Shown here one piece after another: positions 49,691 to 58,141 of a stretch of 64,000 bases of DNA (positions within the stretch are counted from its first letter, which is position 1; each line of letters opens with the position of its first letter). The notes beneath the pieces were generated by a model. That model was not told where the DNA came from, searched no databases, and saw nothing but the letters and a program-made list of their open reading frames with translations. Position numbers and translations under genes: made by a program. The stretch is from CAVVFX01 sp963747535 (GTDB lineage Bacteria > Acidobacteriota > Terriglobia > Bryobacterales > Bryobacteraceae), in assembly GCA_963747535.1 (NCBI GenBank), contig CAVVFX010000017.1:62001-126000 (forward strand). The letters run 5' to 3'.

Positions 49691-50929
49691 ATGAAACCCG
49701 TTCCCGCTAATCAACAACAGGCCCTTGTCGACCGGCTGATCAAGGCCTGCGGAGGCTTCTACACTCCGGAGCAGCGCCGGAAATACTACATCACCGGGCC
49801 ACAATGGGCAGGATCCTACCAGGGCCATGCGCTCTTTCACGCGCCGACACGCGCGGCTGTGCCATTCGAGGAGGTGATCCGCGAATACGGCAAGATCGGC
49901 ATCGGCTACTGGTGCACCCACGACACGGACGTGATCCCGACTGAAGCGCTTGCCAAAGATCAGCAATGGGAGATAGTCGCTCGCATCCAGAGCAGCCTGA
50001 AAGAGCATGGGTTGAAGTGCTCCATGGTGACCACGGAGACCTTCCATCACGCCGTATGGGCGGCCAGCCCGGCAGCGGAAGCCCCCGAAGTGCGCGAGTA
50101 TGCAAAGTTCCGCGTGTCCAATACGGTGGATATCGGACATCGTCTCGGCGCCACCCATGCCGTCTATTGGCCGGGATCGCTCGGCTGGTATACACAGGGC
50201 GCGGTGGAAGAGACGCAGATGCTGCGCTGGTATGCCGACGCACTGAACGCCGCGTGCGAACACGATATCAAGGCCGCGAAGAAGCTGCAGCGTCCGACGC
50301 TCAAGCATTGTCTGGAGGCCAAGCCATTCGAGCCGCAAGCAGAGATCATATTGCCTACCAGCGACGCGATGTTGGGCTTTATCAGTTCAGGCTTGCTGAC
50401 CCATCCCGAGATGGTGGGCCTGAATCCCGAGTATCTGCACGAACTCATGTGGGGCGGTGCGCCGCGCGCTGCCCTGGCGCGTGCCATTGTCGCCGGCAAG
50501 CTCTGGCATTTCGATATCAACGACGGGTATCGCTTGAAGCACGACGTCGATATCGCGGTTGGCCTGGTGAATCCCTTCGACTGGCTGGCCGTCCTGATGC
50601 TGCTCCGCAGCCATGGCTACAACGGCCCCTTCAATCTGGACTACAAACCGCCGCGCACCACCAGCAATCATGGCGTCTTCTCGGTGAGTTTCCCGACCGC
50701 GGTGGATCGCTTCATCACACTCTGGGAGATGGCTGGCGAGGCGCTGGAGGATCCGATTATCAAGGAAGCGACGGAAGCTCTAAAGGCCGGCGGAGGCGTC
50801 AAAGACACGCATGATGCGGAAGCTATCTTCCAGGCCAATAAAGAGCTTCTCACGCTGCACGAGTTGATCGCGCACCGCCTGGTACAGATCCTGTTGGGGC
50901 TACACCGCGGCCGGACGTATGCTGTGTAA
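49691..50929 (+). CDS. xylA: Xylose isomerase-like TIM-barrel enzyme
   Basis: The enzyme interconverts an aldose and a ketose, classically D-xylose and D-xylulose, using two divalent metals. The barrel shows YWCTHDTDVIP with the active-site His/Asp, the metal ligands in LEAKPFEPQ and KLWHFDINDGYR, and the C-terminal FNLDYKPPRTTSNHGV. It differs from the canonical FHVDLN and KPNEP forms, so another aldose (e.g. rhamnose or glucose) is possible. At 412 residues it is close to class I length. TAATAT ends 9 nt before the ATG at 49691. No xylulokinase is adjacent; an IS begins 12 bp after its stop. Confidence 0.85.
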   Translation: MKPVPANQQQALVDRLIKACGGFYTPEQRRKYYITGPQWAGSYQGHALFHAPTRAAVPFEEVIREYGKIGIGYWCTHDTDVIPTEALAKDQQWEIVARIQSSLKEHGLKCSMVTTETFHHAVWAASPAAEAPEVREYAKFRVSNTVDIGHRLGATHAVYWPGSLGWYTQGAVEETQMLRWYADALNAACEHDIKAAKKLQRPTLKHCLEAKPFEPQAEIILPTSDAMLGFISSGLLTHPEMVGLNPEYLHELMWGGAPRAALARAIVAGKLWHFDINDGYRLKHDVDIAVGLVNPFDWLAVLMLLRSHGYNGPFNLDYKPPRTTSNHGVFSVSFPTAVDRFITLWEMAGEALEDPIIKEATEALKAGGGVKDTHDAEAIFQANKELLTLHELIAHRLVQILLGLHRGRTYAV

Positions 50930-51097
50930 CCTTAAAACACTTAGGGTCCACGCAGAAATAACCACTCACCAGTAGGCGTGATAGCTACATTATCCACCGC
51001 TGCCAATTTTAGTTCATTCTCCTCACGGTAGTCGATTTCCCCAATTTGGATAGGCAGTTGGAGCCTATCCGTGCGCTGCTCCCATCGACCGCTAGTT

Positions 51098-51144
51098 ATG
51101 TTATAGTTGCGATTATTCTGTTGTTTTAGTCGCAACTATAACAT
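51098..51144. promoter_or_regulatory. 15-bp perfect inverted repeat before the ISAzo13 transposase
   Basis: ATGTTATAGTTGCGA (51098-51112) and TCGCAACTATAACAT (51130-51144) are exact inverse copies separated by 17 nt. The right arm ends directly before the transposase ATG at 51146. It could be an autoregulatory binding site or an internal transposase site. Confidence 0.6.
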
Positions 51145-51145
51145 T

Positions 51146-52839
51146 ATGAGACCTCTCGCCTTCTCTCCTGATTCCTTGCGAAAGCTGCTACTCCACGACA
51201 AAATCGCAACTCTTCCCGACCTGAAACGCGCCCTTGGCACGGACGTAGACCTCACCGTTTTCCGAAAGCTCAAAGAACTCGACTACCTGACCAGCTACTC
51301 TCATGGCGGCCGTTTTTACACTCTTCGCGAGATTGCCCGTTTCGGGGCCGATGGTCTGTGGTCCTGCGCGCCCGCCTGGTTCTCCCGCTACGGTACTCTG
51401 CTGGCCACCGCCGAGGCGTTCATCCGTAGTTCAGTCGCGGGATATTTTGCCGAAGAACTGTCTGCGATCCTACACGTAGGAGCGCAGGATGTCTTACGCC
51501 ACCTTGTCCAGCAGAAGAGGATCTCCCGGGAAGTGATCTCCGGCTTGTTCCTCTATACCGCTATCGATCCAGCCATCCGTCAGCGACAACGTCTGACACG
51601 TCGTAGTAACCAATCAGTTCCCACGATTGTCGATGCCACTCGTCTGGAAGTGTCTCCCGATGAGATGAAAGCTGCCATCATCTTGTTCTACAGTCTGCTG
51701 GACGAGCAGCAGCGCCGCTTGTACGCCGGTCTGGAATCCATGAAACTCGGCCACGGCGGCGACAGCGTGCTGGCCGGATTTCTTGGCCTCGATCCGCACA
51801 CCATCGCCCGCGGCCGCCGCCAGTTGCTGGATCAGGATGTCGAGGTCGGCCGCATCCGACAGTCCGGCGCCGGACGCAAATCGGTGGAAAAAAAACGCCC
51901 GAAGTAATCGCAGCCATCGAAATCCTGCTGGAGCACGACACCGCCGGCGATCCCATCACCGGCATTCGATGGACTCACAAAACACCTGCCGGAATCGCCG
52001 AACTGCTGCAGCAACTCGATATCGAGATCTCAGCCAATACCGTGGCGCGGCTGCTTCACGATATGGATTTTTCTCTCCGCGTGAATCGCAAAACCATTGC
52101 CACCGACTCTAGCCCGGATCGCGACAAACAGTTCCGTTATATCTCGTCATTACGCACTCGCTGTGAACGCCAGGGGATTCCCATCATCAGCGTCGATACC
52201 AAAAAACGAGAACTCGTCGGAAACTTCAAGAACAATGGCGTGAAGTGGGATCGCATGCCCGTGCGCGTCAATGATCATGACTTCCGTTCCGATGCCATCG
52301 GCGTCGCAATCCCTTACGGTATCTATGACCTGCTCGCCAACCGAGGCTCGGTCTTCATAGGCGTCTCACATGACACGGCAGCCTTTGCCGCCCACTCCAT
52401 CGCCGGTTGGTGGAAGCGCGACGGCGCTAATCGCTACCATCGCTGCCGGCAGTTGCTCATCCTAGCCGACACCGGCGGCAGCAACAGTTGCCGCACCCGC
52501 GCCTGGAAAACCGAACTTCAAAGCCAAATCTGCAACAGCTTTGGGCTCACAGTAACCGTTGCTCATTACCCCACCGGCGCTTCCAAATGGAATCCCATCG
52601 AGCACCGCCTATTCTCCGAAATCTCCAAAAACTGGGCCGCCGAGCCTCTTGACAATTACCCCAAAATCCTCAACTTCATCCGCAACACCTGTACCGGAAC
52701 CGGTCTCACTGTCTCGGCCTACCTCGACCGTCGGCACTATCCAACCGGTACCTCACCCGCTCCAGAGCAGGTCCGCCGTCTTTCCCTCAAACGACATTCG
52801 ACTCTGCCCGCATGGAATTATACGATTGCCCCGATGTGA
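51146..52839 (+). CDS. ISAzo13-type transposase read through a -1 frameshift
   Basis: This is the DDE transposase of the element. The first frame runs from ATG 51146 to a stop at 51905 (253 codons). It contains an N-terminal winged-helix-like region (LPDLKRALGTDVDLTVFRKL) and ends near GRKSVEKKRPK. At 51888-51895 the codons are GAA AAA AAA CGC, an A8 tract. A -1 slip there continues as TPEVIAAIEILLEHDTAGDP and ISANTVARLLHDMDFSLRVNR, the direct continuation of the family. The catalytic part includes IISVDTKKRELVGNFKNNG, LLILADTGGSN and PIEHRLFSEISKNW. Both halves lack stop codons when joined at the tract, so the gene is intact if slippage occurs. Confidence 0.83.
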
Positions 52840-52862
52840 ATCTATTGTTGCGTCGTCCCTTA

Positions 52863-52897
52863 GCCACGAATGAACACGAATGAACGCGAATAAGAAA
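52863..52897 (+). repeat. Short interspersed repeat, GCCACGAATGAACACGAATG type, copy 2
   Basis: Nearly identical to 24355-24389, in the same orientation, directly after the right end of the ISAzo13-type element. Confidence 0.8.
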
Positions 52898-52948
52898 ATC
52901 CGGGTACAACTACCGCTTCAGTCTGTACTTTTTTAGTTAAATAGGATC

Positions 52949-53164
52949 ATGGGACTCGGTCGAATGTTGATCACGGCTGGAGCAGTGTTGATCGTGCTCG
53001 GCGTGATCGTTACGTTTGGCAGCCGGTTGCCGATAAAACCTGGCCATCTGCCCGGCGACATTTACTACCGCGGCCGAAACGGCAGTTTCTATTTCCCTAT
53101 CGTGACATGTCTGCTGTTGAGCGCCGTGCTGTCGGTCGTGATGTGGTTCATCAACCGGCGGTAA
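52949..53164 (+). CDS. DUF2905 small membrane protein
   Basis: This is a 71-residue inner-membrane protein of unknown function with two helices: residues 5-25 (LITAGAVLIVLGVIVTFGSRL) and 48-68 (FYFPIVTCLLLSAVLSVVMWF). Between them lies the conserved motif KPGHLPGDIYYRG. The length and motif match DUF2905. A weak TAGGAT precedes the ATG. It stands between the IS and a convergent gene. Confidence 0.88.
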   Translation: MGLGRMLITAGAVLIVLGVIVTFGSRLPIKPGHLPGDIYYRGRNGSFYFPIVTCLLLSAVLSVVMWFINRR

Positions 53165-53214
53165 TGCGGCCGCATGAAAAAACGAACTGGCCGGCGGGCT
53201 GTTCGGGAGGCGAC

Positions 53215-53862
53215 TTATGCGGCCATCGTAAGTTGGGGCTTTCCGAGGCAGCATCGCTTGAATTTCAGATGACTGCCACAAGGGCAAGGTTCGTTGCGAC
53301 CGACTTTGGCGGTAGAACGGACGGGTTGGGGAGGGTCGCTTTGTGCAGGACTGTGCATGCTCTCCGGTTTTTGGGGCTGAGGAGGTGCAGCCGCGGATTG
53401 CGATTCGAAGCCAATTTGTGCAGGACTGTGCGCGATTTCCGGCTGGGCGGGTTGAGGAGCGGCGGCATCGGGCAGCCTATTCGCGGGAATATTCTGAACC
53501 TGGTAGATCACTTCGGATTTGGGCGGAGGAGGAGTGGATGCCTTTTCGATGATGAACCTGGCGGCGTTCAGGCGGGCGCTGTCGGAGGCGTCGGGTTTGG
53601 TGAGGATGGTGTGGATGGCGGCAAACGCCTCGGTGACATGGTTCTCGGCCTCTTCTCGGACAAAGATAGCCTTGTCATATTGCGCCTGGCCCAAGGTGTC
53701 GCGGAAGGCGGCCGAGGTTTGGCGCCAATAAGAGATGGTATTGCGGTGGATGGAGGTGGCGGCTGCGGCCGCCTTCATGGTTGCTCCACCCATAATGGCG
53801 GCTATCACGTTTTCCTGAACAGGAGTGAGGCCGTAACCCGTGGTGATGGTGAGTGCTGGCAT
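53215..53862 (-). CDS. SEC-C motif protein with terminase-small-subunit-like HTH
   Basis: The 215-residue protein combines two parts. The N-terminal 100 residues (MKAAAAATSIHRNTISYWRQ, FRDTLGQAQYDKA) resemble the helix-turn-helix of phage terminase small subunits or of transposon regulators. The C-terminus ends in a SEC-C zinc motif, GRNEPCPCGSHLKFKRCCLG, as in SecA tails. The linker is Pro/Gln-rich with a near-duplicate SPAQ segment. Function is unknown; zinc binding is likely from the CxC..CC spacing. There is no phage context, so domestication of a terminase-like domain is a possibility. Confidence 0.75.
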   Translation of the reverse strand: MPALTITTGYGLTPVQENVIAAIMGGATMKAAAAATSIHRNTISYWRQTSAAFRDTLGQAQYDKAIFVREEAENHVTEAFAAIHTILTKPDASDSARLNAARFIIEKASTPPPPKSEVIYQVQNIPANRLPDAAAPQPAQPEIAHSPAQIGFESQSAAAPPQPQKPESMHSPAQSDPPQPVRSTAKVGRNEPCPCGSHLKFKRCCLGKPQLTMAA

Positions 53863-54576
53863 TTCGCGTCTTTCTGATTTGATTGTAGAAATGCGAGGGA
53901 TGGGAGATAGGGGCGGGTGGATTACAGGTTATTGAAAATGCTGGGTGAAATAAAGTTGTATGAGGCGTCAATGGTCAAGAGGCTGCGGATAAAAGGGAAT
54001 CAGTTGCCGTACGCGGATTTAGGTCGACTTTCCGAGCGGTCGACAATCCGCGAGCCGGATTTATCCTTGGCCGGTAAAGTGAACGGCATCGCGCGTTTTT
54101 CATCAGGTTGGCGTGATGGGGGCTTTGCAGGAGTAATTCGGATGGACCTTTCTCCGAGTGGGCGACAATCCACCAGGAACACGCACATTCCGGTAACTAA
54201 GACTTTGCGGGAGTTGGCTGGTGGGAAGGGGATGTCGCGCAAGAGTCGCGAGCAGTTCAGGTATTAAGTTTCCCTTGAGGCGTTTCCCGGCCAAGTTGCC
54301 TTCACCACAGCCGTTCTGCGATCATCGCTGGACGACTAACCTCGGGTAAACTGGTAAACCCACGCGAGGCGGGCTTGGGAGTCGTTTGTACGAGTTGCCA
54401 ATCCTCATGCACTGGCACTTTGATCGGGAGCATAGTCCTTTCGAACGGTCTTGGGTTATCACCCGTCGCGGCGCCGCAGTCGAGTACCGTCCGGCAGTAG
54501 TTGCGTGGTTTGATGCGCGAACAGGACGGGCTGCTGGCACTGGAAGAGTAGACCGAGATGAACACAGCCGCATGAC
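53863..54576. other. Intergenic/accessory stretch, no supported gene
   Basis: Short frames exist on both strands (for example 53917-54267 plus) but have no ribosome-binding site, family motif or conserved copy. Two weakly similar direct stretches around CGAGCGGTCGACAATCC (54036) and CGAGTGGGCGACAATCC (54155) are visible. It may be a decayed gene. Confidence 0.5.
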
Positions 54577-55035
54577 CTACGGCATCCTCACGACACCGGC
54601 GCCCTCGCTCTGCTTCTTCTCCGCGGCAGGGTCATATACCGACTTGAGGATTCGGTAGGTCCTGTTCTTGCCGTTGACTTTAAGTACTAGCCTGCCGCCC
54701 TTAAGGTGCCCCTGCAACCTCTCGCCCGCCGTTAAGGGCTCGCATAACGGTAGCGTGTTCTCCCGGCATTCCAGCAGATAGCCATGCACCTGCCCCGCGT
54801 CGACTACCACGGCCTGGTCAGAAGTTCGGCTGACCGGTTTATCTTTCATGCCTTCGCACAAGCCCTTGAAAAAACCGTCGCTGCTGGGGCACTCGCGTTT
54901 CGTCTCAGTGGTGTACACATCTGACCTGAGGACGACGAAATTTGTCTCCGGGGGCTTGGGAGCCTGCGCTTGGGAAAAGGACAAGCCCGGAACTACCACC
55001 GCTGCGACCATCCGTAAGATCGCCGGCTTCTTCAT
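54577..55035 (-). CDS. Secreted protein of unknown function
   Basis: The 152-residue product has a signal peptide (ILRMVAAVVVPGLSFSQAQA) and a Cys-containing mature part (ECPSSDGFFKGLCEG, LLECRENTLPLCEPL) with a predicted beta strand pattern near the end (GGRLVLKVNGKNRTYRIL). ATG 55035 is preceded by GAGGAGAG with proper spacing. No family is recognised. Four Cys residues could form disulfides in the periplasm. The gene lies in the accessory zone and may be lineage-specific. Confidence 0.65.
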   Translation of the reverse strand: MKKPAILRMVAAVVVPGLSFSQAQAPKPPETNFVVLRSDVYTTETKRECPSSDGFFKGLCEGMKDKPVSRTSDQAVVVDAGQVHGYLLECRENTLPLCEPLTAGERLQGHLKGGRLVLKVNGKNRTYRILKSVYDPAAEKKQSEGAGVVRMP

Positions 55036-55186
55036 CGCTCTCCTCGCTCCATTATCTTACGATGCCCACGGCCCATTGGGGTCATGCACTGGTACGTGAA
55101 CACTGCGTTATGTTTCCAACTAATGTTTTGTTCGAATGTGAAGTCGATCTTGGTCTGTGGAGGAATGTGAGGGCGAGCAAGCGGCG

Positions 55187-56420
55187 CTATGCATTCGACG
55201 CGAACTTGCGAAATCCCTCGTTGTGCACCGCCATTTTGCCGCGCTCTACCCCAAAGATGTCCTGCACCCGAGCATAGTAGTCTACGCCAACGTGAGAATT
55301 GACGGCGGTCACGCGCTGAAATGGCTTAGTTCGCTTTCCGACCATGGAGAGGATCGTGCATTCCTGATCGGTGTCGGTCCGCGGGTGCTCCAGCCCAGGA
55401 CGTAAACTTCGTCCGCCTTTAGGATTGCGATCTCCTCTTGCTCCTTTATGTCTCGTAGAAACTGGCGGTCTGGCCTCTTGGCGCTGCGCGGAGTCACAAT
55501 CACGGGCTCTGCCGCCATGGTCGCTCCGATGACCCCCATGGAGAGTTCGCTCGGAAGCTGAACCTCCTAACGTCCGTACAGGACTCCGGAGCCCCCAGGG
55601 TAATAGAGAGGATAACGCAACACGCCATTTTCGCCAAGCGTGATGATGACCGATTTCCCACGTCTCCGGTCGTCGGCCGCCGACTCGTCGTAATGGTCGT
55701 CCCTGGGTGCCAGCCAGTTCAAGGACCCGTGTGGCTTGAGAACGGAAAAACGGGTGTCAAGGCCTAGGTCGCTAAGCGCAAGAACCGGCACTCCGCCAAG
55801 CCTCCCGTTCGTCGATGGCGGGTCACCGGTAGCCTGCCACTTTATTGGGAACCCAAATGTCCGGGCGAAGTCGAGCCTGCCTTCGGCCACACGCTGAATA
55901 CCACGCTCCAGCACGAGATCGTAATTGAAGCTTACAAATATGTGACGGCTGTCAGCAAACGCAAACTGGCGGCTCAAGAACAGGATCAGGGGGGGACCAC
56001 TCTATGTCCCATCCTATGAGACTGAAGACTCGTCGAATCGCGAATCGAAAACGTTCGTCCGCGTCTGTTGAGTACGCGTTCAGTTCGCTACCGCCGGCGC
56101 GGTCCAGAAGGACCTCAATTGACTCACCTGGTCTCTCTCGCAAAGACTGCGCAAATTGCTCGCGGGTGGCGTAGTCCGTCGTACCGTTTCGACGCCTTTG
56201 CTGAATCAGCACTCGGGCTAGCCGCTCCGCGTCGGGTGAATGCCAAACGTATGGATGTGGGCAATATGTTTCCAACTGCGTAAGAGTGGTGAGGATCACC
56301 TCGTCATCGACGTAGTTTGCACACGTGTTGATGAAGTCAAACATCGCTGCGACGGGACGCTCCGGCCGGGCCAGTTCCTTGGGTCAATCCCGCGTCAACG
56401 AAGTAAATAATCAGAGGCAT
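55187..56420 (-). pseudogene. SIR2-like domain gene, inactivated by multiple lesions
   Basis: Joining fragments in three frames recovers one SIR2-like protein. ATG 56420 reads MPLIIYFVDAGLTQG; a frame change near 56385 leads to RPERPVAAMFDFINTCANYV and, by 55997, GWDIEWSPPD. A C7 tract (about 55989-55995) shifts the frame to SRHIFVSFNYDLVLERG and VLKPHGSLNWL, typical of SIR2 domains. A TAG at 55567-55569 interrupts that frame, which continues as PVIVTPRSAKRPDRQFLRDI and LGWS. A last shift near 55390 leads to HPRTDTDQECTILSMVGKRT...YYARVQDIFGVERGK and a stop at 55187. SIR2-like NADases of this type often serve in antiphage defence. This copy is non-functional as read. Confidence 0.7.
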
Positions 56421-56610
56421 GCCTGGATGGATTTTAGCAAGCCTGCTATCGTCCCTGACGTAACGCGCGTTGCTGACATGTGGCAGATGGACCGACAGAT
56501 CCTCCCTGACGCCCAGCGTTACCGATCCACGCGGACGCGTAGTCCGTAACTCTGACCTGTGTCGGCCCGGTCCCGATCAGCATCCGACGAATTCAGCAGG
56601 GGAAAGTTGT

Positions 56611-56616
56611 TATAAT
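56611..56616 (+). promoter_or_regulatory. TATAAT box 8 nt before the HNH-pair operon
   Basis: A perfect TATAAT is followed by 8 nt and ATG at 56625, identical spacing to 6865 and 27577. It would produce a leaderless message for the two-gene unit. Confidence 0.48.
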
Positions 56617-56624
56617 TCCGACAG

Positions 56625-56993
56625 ATGGCGTCGATTACTCTAAGCCTTCCGGACGATTTGGCGTCGCGGATCCGGGCGCAGCGGCAACAGCTCCCGCGGA
56701 TCCTGGAACTCGGTCTTCGGGAACTCAATGCCGGTAGCCAGTCAGGGTTTGAGGGGGCCGCTGATGTTCTTGAGTTGCTCGCCGCGCTGCCCACGCCCGA
56801 AGAGATCCTGAACCTGCGCCCGTCTCCGCGCCTGTCGGCTCGGGTAGCTGAGATGATCGAGAAAAACCGCTCCGGTGAAATGACGCCTCTCGACGAAGAA
56901 GAATGGGAACGATACGAGTATCTCGAACACCTTGTTCGGATGGCAAAGGCAGCCGCGCACCGGAAGCTCGATCGCTCCGCGGGCGATGTCTGA
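56625..56993 (+). CDS. Small protein paired with an HNH endonuclease
   Basis: The 122-residue product begins ITLSLPDDLASRIRAQRQQLPRILELGLREL, the pattern of short proteins that precede HNH or PIN genes and may act as ribbon-helix-helix or antitoxin-like partners. A helical acidic C-terminal half follows (TPEEILNLRPSPRLSARVAEMIEKNRSG). The stop overlaps the HNH start by 8 bp. Function is unknown; a toxin-antitoxin-like or mobile-element accessory role is inferred from the tight coupling. Confidence 0.7.
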   Translation: MASITLSLPDDLASRIRAQRQQLPRILELGLRELNAGSQSGFEGAADVLELLAALPTPEEILNLRPSPRLSARVAEMIEKNRSGEMTPLDEEEWERYEYLEHLVRMAKAAAHRKLDRSAGDV

Positions 56994-57378
56994 TATCGAT
57001 CTCGCACTTCGCGAGCTTGTCCGATCGCGCGCTGCCGGATTGTGCGAGTACTGTCGCATTTCAGAACGATTGACGCTGACAGAACACGAGATTGATCACG
57101 TGATTGCAGTGAAGCACGGCGGGCAGACAGTCGCGGAGAATCTCGCCTTATGCTGCAGCCTCTGTAACCGGTATAAGGGCAGCGATATTGCTTCGATAGA
57201 TCCTGAAACCGGAGAACTGACGCCTCTGTTCCATCCCCGCGTTGACCGATGGGAGGACCACTATCAGGTCCGCGATGGAGGCATCGTCTGCCTCACCGCC
57301 AGAGGCCGGGCTACGGCTCGACTTCTGCGGATGAATCGCTCCACCAGAGTCAAAGAACGGCAGTTGCTGCAGCATTGA
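56986..57378 (+). CDS. HNH endonuclease
   Basis: This is a metal-dependent DNA nuclease of the HNH type. Landmarks are CEYCRISERLTLTEHEIDHVIA (first Cys pair and the His-containing beta hairpin), KHGGQTVAENLALCCSLCNRYKG (Asn and second Cys pair), as in free-standing HNH proteins. ATG 56986 is used because the family sequence starts there. The protein is 130 residues. It is coupled to the gene upstream. Its biological role (defence, mobile element or DNA repair) is not defined by sequence. Confidence 0.85.
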   Translation: MSDIDLALRELVRSRAAGLCEYCRISERLTLTEHEIDHVIAVKHGGQTVAENLALCCSLCNRYKGSDIASIDPETGELTPLFHPRVDRWEDHYQVRDGGIVCLTARGRATARLLRMNRSTRVKERQLLQH

Positions 57379-57630
57379 CGACGCACCGAGCTTCATGGTC
57401 GCTGAAGTGGCTTCGCCGGTGATCGCCATCCCGGAAGAGGAGGCTTGTGAAAACGGCGTTATCGGAATGTTTGTCTCGGTGCTGAAGAGGAGTGGGCGAG
57501 TGACGCGGTACTCGGAGAAAGCTCGGCTGTGGTATCCATGCAGAGGCCAGACTGGACGATTGATCTCGTGAAACGCCGCTCACGGAAGGTACTTGAGCTG
57601 GCGAATCGTTCGGGCCCTATTGTCTGATTT

Positions 57631-57831
57631 GGCGGTTCGGGCGTCAATTGCTACGTCGAGCCGGTCCACACTCTGGATGCTGACATCGTCGGAATCGCGG
57701 CAAGGCTACCCGATCTGACAACGCACCTCGAAGGACAGGGCTTCGAAACCGGATTGCACCCTCGATAGGTAAACGCACTTGCGCCGGGGAGCGAACGACG
57801 TGTGGAGGGCGAGGTTCTGGAGTCCGTGTGA
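57631..57831 (+). pseudogene. Remnant of a nucleotidyltransferase-like gene
   Basis: The frame reads GGSGVNCYVEPVHTLDADIVG, then LEGQGFETG, is cut by TAG at 57766, and continues in the same frame as VNALAPGSERRV to TGA at 57829. The order resembles AbiEii/MNT-type nucleotidyltransferases (GGxAVN.. then ..D.D.., APGSDLRVQ). The N-terminus appears missing. It is a decayed copy. The 5' neighbourhood (57379-57630) has no other feature. Confidence 0.35.
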
Positions 57832-58141
57832 AGATCGCATGCGTGGACGTAGTCATGCAAGGAAAGTTGTGGGCATAAAGCGATCTCCGGCGGTGCCGTT
57901 CACGAAAGAGGCCAATAAATCAGTGCAATTTGAATGCCTTTTCTGATGAGTTATTCGCCGGCGCCTCACGCGTGCCTTGGGCTCAAGCTCGCTGCGCGAG
58001 AAGACGAAGGAGGTGTGGAAAAATTCAACACTGTAGGCTTTTTTCAGGGGAATCCCCTAGTAAAACACAACACCTTTACATATACTAAGGTCTGAATATG
58101 CCTTTTGGAAATGAAATGTAAGGGGTCTGAAAAAAATAATA
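57832..58141. other. Intergenic region upstream of the multiheme cytochrome
   Basis: It contains a 13-bp palindrome AGGGGAATCCCCT at 58046-58058 with A/T-rich sequence after it, about 85 bp before the cytochrome start, a possible regulator site. TATACT-like sequence at about 58080-58085 may be the promoter. No gene is supported. Confidence 0.45.

Larger units (their letters stand above)
50944..52859 (+). mobile_element. ISAzo13-type insertion sequence, 1916 bp
   Basis: The ends are imperfect inverted repeats (GGGTCCACGCAGAAATA against GGGACGACGCAACAATA, 13 of 17 matching), and the element is flanked by a TTA trinucleotide on each side (50941-50943 and 52860-52862). It encodes one frameshifted transposase on the plus strand, with a 15-bp inverted repeat just upstream. 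The insertion lies 14 bp past the xylA stop codon and does not interrupt a known gene. The element looks intact apart from the A8 frame change. Confidence 0.82.

Noticed and set aside
53917..54267. Plus-strand frame of 116 codons
   Set aside because: It has no ribosome-binding site, motif or homologous copy; kept only as part of an unexplained stretch.
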